A stretch of 5,100 nucleotides of DNA, taken from the NCBI GenBank assembly GCA_019689955.1, contig JADGGM010000281.1:1-5100 (forward strand). The letters are read 5' to 3'. The DNA comes from Gemmatimonadaceae bacterium. Lineage in GTDB: Bacteria; Gemmatimonadota; Gemmatimonadetes; Gemmatimonadales; Gemmatimonadaceae. A model generated the notes under the pieces. It worked only from the letters and a program-made list of their open reading frames with translations, was not told where the DNA came from and did no database searches. Shown here piece by piece: positions 1 through 5,100 of this stretch. Position 1 is the stretch's first letter. The number at the start of each line of letters is the position of its first letter. Made by a program: the position numbers and the translations under genes.

Positions 1-66
1 CGGCTTCGTGTACAGCAGGATCCAGCTCAGCTCGCGAGTCACGTCCTCTCTCGGTCCACGCATCAT
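1..66 (-). CDS. NusG/RfaH-like NGN-domain protein, N-terminal fragment (partial)
   Basis: Only the first 22 codons are present; the gene runs off the left edge. Read on the minus strand from tandem ATG codons at 66-64 and 63-61, the frame stays open and contains the peptide SWILLYTKP. This resembles the first strand of the NGN domain of NusG-family factors, where a Trp followed by an aromatic/hydrophobic run and Y-x-K/R-P/R is typical (E. coli RfaH begins with a similar SWYLLY motif). Such proteins bind the RNA polymerase clamp and promote elongation; specialised paralogs often serve long polysaccharide operons. An in-frame GTG at 75-73 is an alternative start. The ATG lacks a good ribosome binding site of its own but overlaps the stop of a possible short leader ORF (ATGA), so it may be translationally coupled. 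The match rests on about nine residues, so the family call is tentative; that a divergent gene starts here is more likely than the exact family. Confidence 0.42.
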   Translation of the reverse strand, partial: MMRGPREDVTRELSWILLYTKP

Positions 67-113
67 GCTGCCCACCGCCCCATGGTACCCCGTACGGACG
101 CCCGGTCGCCCAC
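63..113 (-). CDS. Possible 16-residue leader peptide ORF upstream of the NusG-like gene
   Basis: A GTG start at 113-111 lies 7 nt downstream of a GGAGG sequence (125-121 read on the minus strand), the best-placed Shine-Dalgarno in this intergenic region. The ORF encodes VGDRASVRGTMGRWAA and stops with TGA at 65-63. That stop overlaps the ATG at 66-64 as ATGA, the usual arrangement for translational coupling. The ORF is in a different frame from the downstream gene. It has no recognisable function, no run of a single regulatory amino acid and no hydrophobic stretch. It could be a coupling or attenuation leader, or a chance ORF in GC-rich DNA. Confidence 0.28.
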   Translation of the reverse strand: MGDRASVRGTMGRWAA

Positions 114-138
114 GCGGTAACCTCCGCGCCCGGTCGCC
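99..138. repeat. 12-nt direct repeat pair in the divergent intergenic region
   Basis: CGCCCGGTCGCC occurs exactly at 99-110 and again at 127-138, 28 nt start to start. A weaker third copy matching 9 of 12 positions lies at 156-167, a further 29 nt on, sharing the CC-GGTCG core. On the minus strand the two exact copies flank the GGAGG site and start of the short leader ORF. They could be operator sites or RNA-level elements. Short G+C-rich repeats also arise by chance at this base composition, so function is not established. Confidence 0.35.
121..125 (-). promoter_or_regulatory. Strong Shine-Dalgarno serving the short leader ORF
   Basis: The plus-strand CCTCC here reads GGAGG on the minus strand. 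It is 7 nt from the GTG at 113-111, which is ideal spacing. The next in-frame starts of the NusG-like gene (75, 66 and 63) are 45 nt or more away, so this site would load ribosomes onto the leader ORF and not directly onto the main gene. Confidence 0.35.
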
Positions 139-160
139 AGTCCTTTCGGGTGACGCCACC

Positions 161-226
161 GGTCGTCGCGACCGCGGCGCCGCGGTGAGGGTGGCCCACG
201 GAGTGCGCCCCGCCGGCGCGGGGCGC
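161..226. repeat. Cluster of three inverted repeats in the leader of the oxidoreductase gene
   Basis: Three self-complementary elements lie in 66 nt. The first is GGTCG-TCG-CGACC at 161-173. The second is the perfect 14-nt palindrome CCGCGGCGCCGCGG at 172-185. The third is a 9-bp stem with arms 205-213 (GCGCCCCGC) and 218-226 (GCGGGGCGC) around the loop CGGC. None is followed by a T tract on either strand, so they are not classical intrinsic terminators. If transcription of the flavoprotein gene starts upstream of them, they would fold in its 5' leader; as DNA they could be operators. I see no clear -35/-10 promoter here. Confidence 0.4.
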
Positions 227-262
227 CCCCCGCGGCGGTCGCGAGAACTTAACGGAAGCAAA

Positions 263-2047
263 TTGAGCGTTCAAGCGAAACGGTACCCGCTCCCGCTCGC
301 CCCGTCAGCCGTTGCGGCGCTCGTCCCCTGCTCGCACGGCGCGGGCTGCCCGCTCGGCGTCGACGCCCCGGCGATCGCGAACGCGGCCCGACTCGGGGAC
401 CACCCGCGGGCCTACCTCATCGCCCGCGGCCCCAACCCCTTCGCCTCGAGCTGCGGCCACGGCTGCCACGCCCCGTGCGAGAGCGCCTGCCGCCGCCGCT
501 ACTTCGGCGCCCCGGTGGCGATCGGGGCGCTGGAGGCGTTCGCCAGCGGGTTCTCCGTGCCGGCGCTCCTCGCGGCCCCGGAGCCCTGCACCAGCGCCCA
601 CGACGCCCGCTCGGTCGCAGGGCTCACGGGGCGCGACCCGGTAGAGGCGCTCCACGCGCCGCGCTCGGGGAAACGGATCGCGATCGTCGGCGCGGGCGCC
701 GCCGGGCTCGCCTGCGCGCACGACCTGATGCTCCTCGGCCACAGTTGCACGGTGTTCGACGATGCACCGGAGCCGGGCGGAGTCCTCACGCGGGCGATCC
801 CGGCCTTCCGCTTCCCGGTGGCCGCGGCCCGCGGGGAGTGCGCCGCGATCCTGGAGATGGGGGTCGAGTACCACGCCGGCTACCGTATCCAGGGGACGAG
901 CGACCTACGCACCCTCCTCGCGGGGGAGTTCGACGCGGTCTTCCTCGCCCTCGGCGCCTCCGCGCCGCGCGACCCGATGTTCCCGGACCAGCCCGAGCAC
1001 GTCGACGTGATCGATGCCATGCGCGTGCTCGCCGAGGACGTCCCGATCGACGCGCACACGGTGGTCGCCGGGGACGGGGCGCTCGCGATCGATGCCGCGC
1101 GCGTCGCGCTCCGCCGCGCGGCGCGCGACGGGGTCGCGGGCGCGACGGTGCAACTGGTGCTCGACGCGCCGATCGAGCGCTCGGCGATTCCCACCGAGCT
1201 CCTCGGCGCCACGCTCGCCGAAGGGGTGCAGCTGCACTCGGGGTGGATCGCCACGCGCTACCTCACCGACGAGCGCAGCGCGCTCACCGGTGTCGAGATC
1301 GCGCGCCCGGCCGAGCGCGCGTCGAAGATCCTCCCGTGCGACCGGCTCATCATGGCCGGCGCGCGCGCCCCGCGCGCCACCGCGTTCGCGCCCGAGCTGG
1401 CGCTCGACGAGCGCGGCCGGATCGTCGCGGACCCGGAAACGCTGGAGACGTCGATGCTCCGCGTGTGGGCCGGGGGCGCGTGCGCGTTCGGCCACCGCTC
1501 CATCGCCCACGCCGTCGCCGACGGGAAGCGCGCCGCCTGGCACATCCATGCCACGCTCATGCGCCAGTCCGTGCGCATCGCGGTCACCTCGGCGTGGGTG
1601 GAGGTCGACGACTGGGACGACACGCGCGCCGCCCGCGCGCTCGAGGCCCAGCGCGCGGATCTCACCCACGCCCCGCCCCCCGCGGACCCCTTCTCCAGCG
1701 TCTCCGCTCGCGCGGGGGACGACATGGTGCGCGAGGCCACGCGCTGCTTCGACTGCACCGTCGCACCGGTGGTCGACGAGAGCTGTACCGCGTGCGGGAA
1801 GTGCGTCTCCGCGTGCCCGGAAGGCGCGTTCACCATCATCCCCGGGCCGCCCAAACAGCTCCGCCTCGATCAGGACGTGTGCACGCGCTGCGGGCTCTGC
1901 GTGCAGAAGTGCCCCGAGGGCGCGATCGCCATGCTGCGCGCGGTGTGGGAGGAGCGCCTCACCACCCAGCCAGCGCTGTCGCCGCTCGACGTCGGCCTCG
2001 AGCTGCACGACGCGACCCCGGCCGGCGGAACGCCGGCCATCTCCTGA
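263..2047 (+). CDS. GltD-like FAD/NAD(P) oxidoreductase with N- and C-terminal iron-sulfur domains
   Basis: This 594-residue protein is probably a cytoplasmic electron-transfer flavoprotein moving electrons between a pyridine nucleotide and ferredoxin-type centres. An N-terminal Fe-S domain of the glutamate synthase small subunit/dihydropyrimidine dehydrogenase type carries Cys23 and Cys29, then CGHGCHAPCESACRR (Cys64, 68, 72, 76), followed by the usual PVAI segment. The FAD Rossmann motif GAGAAG is at 143-148, with the family's PEPGGVL and IPAFRFP segments after it. The second nucleotide motif, GDGALAIDAARVALR, starts at 270, and the FAD-closing AGGACAFG is at 403-410. The C-terminus has REATRCFDC (Cys495, 498) and two 4Fe-4S motifs: Cys508/511/514/518 and Cys540/543/546/550, each followed by Pro. 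I chose the TTG at 263 because family similarity begins just after it and GGAAG at 254-258 can serve as a weak ribosome binding site. The frame is open further upstream (GTGs at 185, 191, 203), but that part looks non-coding. The YRR signature for NADPH is missing. The partner enzyme is not in the window, so the substrate is unknown. Confidence 0.88.
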   Translation: MSVQAKRYPLPLAPSAVAALVPCSHGAGCPLGVDAPAIANAARLGDHPRAYLIARGPNPFASSCGHGCHAPCESACRRRYFGAPVAIGALEAFASGFSVPALLAAPEPCTSAHDARSVAGLTGRDPVEALHAPRSGKRIAIVGAGAAGLACAHDLMLLGHSCTVFDDAPEPGGVLTRAIPAFRFPVAAARGECAAILEMGVEYHAGYRIQGTSDLRTLLAGEFDAVFLALGASAPRDPMFPDQPEHVDVIDAMRVLAEDVPIDAHTVVAGDGALAIDAARVALRRAARDGVAGATVQLVLDAPIERSAIPTELLGATLAEGVQLHSGWIATRYLTDERSALTGVEIARPAERASKILPCDRLIMAGARAPRATAFAPELALDERGRIVADPETLETSMLRVWAGGACAFGHRSIAHAVADGKRAAWHIHATLMRQSVRIAVTSAWVEVDDWDDTRAARALEAQRADLTHAPPPADPFSSVSARAGDDMVREATRCFDCTVAPVVDESCTACGKCVSACPEGAFTIIPGPPKQLRLDQDVCTRCGLCVQKCPEGAIAMLRAVWEERLTTQPALSPLDVGLELHDATPAGGTPAIS

Positions 2048-2055
2048 GAGGGGCG

Positions 2056-2079
2056 GACGTCGCGCCCGGGCGCGACGTC
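2056..2079. terminator. 24-nt perfect palindrome between convergent genes, candidate bidirectional terminator
   Basis: The 12-nt arm GACGTCGCGCCC at 2056-2067 is followed directly by its exact reverse complement at 2068-2079. As RNA this would fold into a roughly 10-bp G+C-rich hairpin with a CCGG loop from either strand. It begins 8 nt after the flavoprotein stop and lies 21 nt beyond the hflX stop, where a shared terminator would be expected. There is no T tract on either side, so termination would have to be hairpin-driven or factor-assisted. A protein-binding palindrome is the alternative. Confidence 0.5.
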
Positions 2080-2086
2080 AAGAAGC

Positions 2087-2099
2087 GGAACTCGGTTCC
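2087..2099 (-). other. Small hairpin just after the hflX stop
   Basis: GGAAC (2087-2091) and GTTCC (2095-2099) form a 5-bp stem with a 3-nt loop, immediately 3' of the hflX stop at 2103-2101. It is short and lacks a T tract, so it is at most an accessory element in 3'-end formation beside the larger palindrome. Confidence 0.2.
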
Positions 2100-2100
2100 A

Positions 2101-3369
2101 CTAATTGGCGGACGACAGCACCGCGCCCCGCCGCTGCAGGCGCCCGAGCGCCGCGGGATCGAGCCGCGCGGTGACGACCCACACCCCGTCCTCGGCGCGC
2201 TGGCTCAGCACCTCGCCGGTGCGGTGCAGCTCCGCGAGGAGCTTGCCGTCGGCGAGCGGCAGGCGCAGCTCCGCGACGCGGCGGAGGTTCCGCACGCTCC
2301 CGAGCAGCGCGCGGCGGAGCGGCTCGAGCCCGCCCTCCGTCACGGCCGACACGAACACCGAGCTCGGGAGCGTCTCCCGCACCTGCTCCTGCAAGGCGAA
2401 GAGCTGGGCGTGGTCCAGCCGGTCGATCTTGTTGAAGACGTGGAGCACCGGGCGGTCCTCCACCCCCAGCTCCTCGAGCACCTGGTCCACCACGCGGCGG
2501 TGCTCCTCCCACGCCGGGTGGCTCGCGTCGATCACGTGCAGGAGCAGATCGGCGTCGAGCACTTCCTCGAGCGTGGCGCGGAAGGAGGCCACGAGGTGGT
2601 GCGGGAGCTTCCGGATGAACCCCACCGTGTCGGTGAGCAGGACGTGCTGGCCGTCGCCCAGCTCTACCTCGCGCGTGAGCGGGTCGAGCGTGGCGAAGAG
2701 CCGGTCCTCGACGAGCACCTCGCGCGCCGCGGCGACGGCGCGGAGGATCGACGACTTCCCCGCGTTCGTGTAGCCGACGAGCGCGGCGCGAAAGATCCCG
2801 CGTCGCCCCTGACGCTGCACCACGCGCGCGCGCTGCACGTCGGCGAGGCGCTCACGGAGCACGCGAATGCGGTGGCTGATGAGACGCCGGTCCGTCTCGA
2901 GCTGCGTCTCGCCGGGCCCGCGCATCCCGATCCCGCCGCGGAACTTCTCGAGGTGGGTCCACATCCGCGTGAGGCGAGGGAGCATGTACTCGAGCTGCGC
3001 CAGCTCCACCTGCATCTTCGCCTCGCTGGTGCGCGCGCGGGTGGCGAAGATGTCCAGGATCAGCTCGGCCCGGTCCATCACGCGCCGCCCGATCAATTGC
3101 TCGATCATGCGCGCCTGCGCGGGGGAGAGCTCGTCGTCGAAGATGACGAGCGTGGCGCCGCGCTCCTCGATCGCGGCGCGCAGCTCCTCGATCTTCCCCT
3201 TGCCCAGGTACGTCCCGGGGTTCGGGCGGTCGAGGAACTGCGTCACCTCGCCGACGACGATGGCGCCCGCGGTGTCCGCGAGCTCGGCCAGCTCGCCGAG
3301 GTGCTCGGCGAGCTGCTGCCGCGCGCGCGCTCCCTTCGGGGGCGCGCCGACCAGGATGGCGCGCTCCAC
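2101..3369 (-). CDS. hflX: GTPase HflX
   Basis: HflX is a ribosome-associated GTPase of the Obg-HflX superfamily that binds the 50S subunit and, in E. coli and others, splits stalled ribosomes after heat or antibiotic stress. The 422-residue product is of usual length. The N-terminal HflX domain has the NPGTYLGKGKIEEL segment (about 50-63) and VIFDDELSP (75-83). The linker carries GGIGMRGPGETQLETDRR (145-162), highly characteristic of the family. The G domain has G1 GYTNAGKS (199-206), the switch I segment LFATLDPLTR with Thr227, G3 DTVG (247-250), G4 NKID (313-316) and G5 SA (341-342). A short C-terminal domain follows. The only standard start after the in-frame TAG about 54 nt upstream is GTG at 3369-3367. 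It has no Shine-Dalgarno; the preceding bases are pyrimidine-rich. The gene is last in a probable rarA-lipoprotein-hflX operon, 62 nt after the lipoprotein stop, and converges on the flavoprotein gene. Confidence 0.96.
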   Translation of the reverse strand: MERAILVGAPPKGARARQQLAEHLGELAELADTAGAIVVGEVTQFLDRPNPGTYLGKGKIEELRAAIEERGATLVIFDDELSPAQARMIEQLIGRRVMDRAELILDIFATRARTSEAKMQVELAQLEYMLPRLTRMWTHLEKFRGGIGMRGPGETQLETDRRLISHRIRVLRERLADVQRARVVQRQGRRGIFRAALVGYTNAGKSSILRAVAAAREVLVEDRLFATLDPLTREVELGDGQHVLLTDTVGFIRKLPHHLVASFRATLEEVLDADLLLHVIDASHPAWEEHRRVVDQVLEELGVEDRPVLHVFNKIDRLDHAQLFALQEQVRETLPSSVFVSAVTEGGLEPLRRALLGSVRNLRRVAELRLPLADGKLLAELHRTGEVLSQRAEDGVWVVTARLDPAALGRLQRRGAVLSSAN

Positions 3370-3431
3370 CGGAGGGGAAAGGGAGATCGGTTCGCGAGGG
3401 ATGGGGCCAGGCTCCGTGCGCTACCGGTCCG

Positions 3432-3902
3432 TCACCGCGCGCCGCCCAGGGCGGTGAAGCGCCCCGTGCGGTCGTACTTCAACGTGTACGTCCCCACCGA
3501 CGAGCCGACGGTGATGTCGCCGTTCACGCGGTAGTTGACGCTCCCCATGTTCATGAGCGAGCGCCCCGCCGCGCCGACGCCGGCCCAGGTGAACGTCAGC
3601 GGAAGACGCACCGTGGTCGAGTCGCCGCTGGGCACGGCGAAGTGCGAATCCGTCGCCCCCGCCCCGAACGGGATGGTGTCGACGTACAGCTTGTACGTGA
3701 GGCGCGTGCCGTCGAGCTTGAAGTGGTTCGGGTTGTACACGCTGAGCACCACGTCGAGCGAGCCGCCGTTCAGCCCGAGGCCGTTCACCCGAACGTCCTG
3801 CAACGACACCACCGGCTCCTTGAACGCCGCCCGGCCGAGCGTCGCACAGCCGGCCACCGCACCGAGAACCACGATCGCTCCCAGGAACACACCCTTTCGC
3901 AT
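3432..3902 (-). CDS. LEA14-like (WHy/LEA_2-type) lipoprotein
   Basis: The predicted product has 156 residues. It starts MRKGVFLGAIVVLGAVAGC: a positively charged N-region, a hydrophobic core and a lipobox ending VAGC, so Cys19 would be lipidated and the signal peptide cleaved before it. The +2 residue is Ala, not Asp, which by the E. coli Lol rule predicts the outer membrane. The mature part looks like the LEA14/water-stress (WHy) beta-sandwich: a strand with VSLQDVRVNGLGLNGGSLD, then the hallmark VVLSVYNPNHFKL (YNPN at 56-59), a polar middle with IPFGAGATD, and VRLPLTFTW near 98-106. The ATG at 3902-3900 has GGAGGT at 3911-3906, 3 nt away, a close but usable site. Longer in-frame extensions upstream would spoil the signal peptide. 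It follows rarA by 32 nt and precedes hflX by 62 nt, suggesting cotranscription. The family is linked to desiccation/stress in plants; the bacterial role is unclear. Confidence 0.85.
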   Translation of the reverse strand: MRKGVFLGAIVVLGAVAGCATLGRAAFKEPVVSLQDVRVNGLGLNGGSLDVVLSVYNPNHFKLDGTRLTYKLYVDTIPFGAGATDSHFAVPSGDSTTVRLPLTFTWAGVGAAGRSLMNMGSVNYRVNGDITVGSSVGTYTLKYDRTGRFTALGGAR

Positions 3903-3905
3903 GCG

Positions 3906-3911
3906 ACCTCC
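3906..3911 (-). promoter_or_regulatory. Ribosome binding site of the lipoprotein gene
   Basis: GGAGGT on the minus strand, 3 nt before the ATG at 3902. It decides the start in favour of this ATG over upstream in-frame codons that reach back into the end of rarA. The spacing is shorter than the usual 5-9 nt. Confidence 0.6.
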
Positions 3912-3934
3912 AGAACGTTGAACGCGCGCCCCGC

Positions 3935-5100
3935 TCAGTCGGGACGCGCTGCCTTGCGCTTCAGCTCCGCCCACCACGCGAGGCGCTTGGCGATCTCTCG
4001 CTCGAAGCCGAAGCGCCCCGGCTCGTACAACGTCGTGCCGCGCAGCCGCTCGGGGAGATACTCCTGTGGGATGTATCCCTCGGGCGCGTCGTGCGCATAC
4101 TGATACCCCTCCCCATACCCCAGTTCCTTCATGAGCGCGGTCGGCGCGTTGCGGATGTGCATCGGCACCGGTTCCGCCGGGGTCTCGCGCGCCGCGTCGA
4201 GCGCGGCGGCGAGCGCCGCCTTCGCGCTGTTCGACTTGGGCGCGGTCGCCAGATAGATGGTCATCTCCGCCAGCGGAAGATACCCCTCCGGCGCGCCGAG
4301 CATGTGATACGCGTCACGCGCCGCCACGGCGATCTGCAGCGCGTTGGGATCGGCGAGCCCCACGTCCTCGGCCGCCATCGCAATGGCGCGGCGAAAGATG
4401 GTCATCGGGTCCTCGCCGCCATGGAGCATGCGCGCCATCCAGTAGAGCGCTCCCTGCGGGTCGCTCCCGCGCAACGACTTGTGGTACGCGGAGAGGAGGT
4501 TGTAGTGCTCTTCCCCGGCCTTGTCGTGCCGCGCGAAGCGGAGCTGCATCGCCTCGCGCGCCGTCTCGACGGTGATGCGCCCTCCGTCCCCGACGTGCGC
4601 CGCCGCGGCCTCGAGCACGGTGAGCGCGCGCCGCGCGTCGCCGTCCGCTTCCTCGGCGATGAGCGCGAGCGCGTCGTGGTCGATCGTCACGCCGCTCGCC
4701 CCCAGGCCGCGCTCCGTGTCCGCGAGCGCGCGGCGCACGAGCCCCGCGATGTCGTCGGCCGAGAGCGGCTCCAGCACGAACACGCGCGAACGCGAGAGCA
4801 GCGCGCCGTTGATCTCGAACGACGGGTTCTCCGTCGTCGCGCCGACGAGGGTGATCGTGCCGCGCTCGACGTGCGGGAGGAAGGCGTCCTGCTGCGCCTT
4901 GTTGAGGCGGTGGATCTCGTCCACGAACAAGATGGTCCCGCGGCGCGACATCGCGAGCCGGTCCTCCGCCTCGGCGATGATCTCGCGCAGCCGCGGCACG
5001 CCGTCGGTCACCGCGGAAAATGGAACCAGCTCCCGATCCGTGTATCGCGCGAGAAGGAGCGCGAGCGAGGTCTTCCCCGTCCCCGGCGGCCCCCAGAGGA
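3935..5100 (-). CDS. rarA: Replication-associated recombination protein A (RarA/MgsA), partial at 5' end
   Basis: RarA is an AAA+ ATPase of the clamp-loader clade (bacterial relative of Mgs1/WRNIP1) that acts at stalled or gapped replication forks. The window holds 387 codons plus the stop; the gene runs off the right edge, and by family length roughly 45-60 N-terminal residues are missing. The frame is intact beyond the GTG at 5011, so that codon is not the start. It includes Walker A GPPGTGKT (5092-5069), Walker B ILFVDEIHRLNK (Asp-Glu at 4921-4916), the sensor-1 region GATTENPSFEIN (about 4850-4815), an arginine-finger region SRSRVF, and sensor 2 GDARRAL. The C-terminal part has RarA-specific segments: HYNLLSAYHKSLRGSDP, ALYWMARML.GGEDP, MAAEDVGLADP and YLATAPKSNSA, then the conserved PEGYIPQEYLPERLRG-type end. 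The last residues are basic (ELKRKAARPD). It is the first visible gene of the probable operon with the lipoprotein and hflX. No promoter can be seen because the 5' end is outside. Confidence 0.96.
   Translation of the reverse strand, partial: LWGPPGTGKTSLALLLARYTDRELVPFSAVTDGVPRLREIIAEAEDRLAMSRRGTILFVDEIHRLNKAQQDAFLPHVERGTITLVGATTENPSFEINGALLSRSRVFVLEPLSADDIAGLVRRALADTERGLGASGVTIDHDALALIAEEADGDARRALTVLEAAAAHVGDGGRITVETAREAMQLRFARHDKAGEEHYNLLSAYHKSLRGSDPQGALYWMARMLHGGEDPMTIFRRAIAMAAEDVGLADPNALQIAVAARDAYHMLGAPEGYLPLAEMTIYLATAPKSNSAKAALAAALDAARETPAEPVPMHIRNAPTALMKELGYGEGYQYAHDAPEGYIPQEYLPERLRGTTLYEPGRFGFEREIAKRLAWWAELKRKAARPD

Noticed and set aside
8..262. Extending the flavoprotein 85 codons upstream to the ATG at 8
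   Set aside because: The added stretch is Arg/Pro/Gly-rich without family similarity, overlaps the divergent gene start and runs through the inverted repeats. Family similarity begins just after the TTG at 263.
905..2008. A 367-codon antisense ORF opposite the flavoprotein gene
   Set aside because: Its composition is biased to Arg/Ala/Gly/His with no domain motifs, and it lies wholly opposite a well-supported gene.
3401..3457. An 18-residue plus-strand ORF with purine-rich GGAGGGG upstream
   Set aside because: The purine-rich run is about 25 nt from the ATG, too far for a ribosome binding site, and the peptide overlaps the 3' end of the lipoprotein gene antisense.
475..3534. A 1019-codon plus-strand ORF crossing the flavoprotein and hflX genes
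   Set aside because: It is +1 to the flavoprotein frame and antisense to hflX, and it is dominated by Arg, Ala, Gly and Pro. This is a high-GC shadow ORF with no recognisable domain; the two real genes explain it.
3903..3977. Starting the lipoprotein 25 codons earlier, at 3977
   Set aside because: This would overlap the end of rarA and place a polar segment before the signal peptide. The ATG at 3902 has a GGAGGT site and gives a proper lipoprotein signal.
5009..5011. GTG at 5011 as the start of rarA
   Set aside because: The same frame continues upstream and encodes the Walker A motif GPPGTGKT, so the gene is simply cut off by the window edge.

Overview
This is a very GC-rich window (about 70% G+C by eye, with G/C-dominated third codon positions) from a bacterial chromosome. 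It looks like ordinary core-genome sequence: there is no mobile element, CRISPR array, tRNA or rRNA. The codon bias, the GltD-like oxidoreductase with a C-terminal ferredoxin module, and the linkage of a rarA-type ATPase, a LEA14-like lipoprotein and hflX would fit Gemmatimonadota or another high-GC Gram-negative lineage. The lipobox protein with Ala at +2 suggests a cell with an outer membrane. The taxon is an inference and was not tested.

Layout. Positions 1-66 (minus) hold the first 22 codons of a gene that leaves the window on the left and begins like a NusG/RfaH-family NGN domain. In front of it, on the same strand, is a possible 16-codon leader ORF with a strong ribosome binding site; its stop overlaps the gene's start as ATGA. 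The 196-bp divergent region (67-262) also carries a 12-nt direct repeat and three G+C-rich inverted repeats. On the plus strand, 263-2047 encodes a 594-residue iron-sulfur flavoprotein: an N-terminal Fe-S domain, a GltD-like two-dinucleotide oxidoreductase core and a C-terminal 2x[4Fe-4S] ferredoxin domain. It ends at a 24-nt perfect palindrome lying between convergent genes, a candidate shared terminator.

From 5100 down to 2101 the minus strand carries three genes in transcription order: rarA (5' end cut off by the window), a 156-residue LEA14-like lipoprotein, and hflX. The gaps are 32 and 62 nt, so they probably form one operon. RarA (replication-fork maintenance) and HflX (ribosome rescue/splitting GTPase) are both stress-related housekeeping factors; the lipoprotein between them has no known link to either.

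I found no clear undescribed system. The points most worth checking are the leader ORF and repeats in front of the NusG-like gene, the altered pyridine-nucleotide site of the oxidoreductase, the 24-nt palindrome, and the absence of a Shine-Dalgarno sequence at the hflX start.
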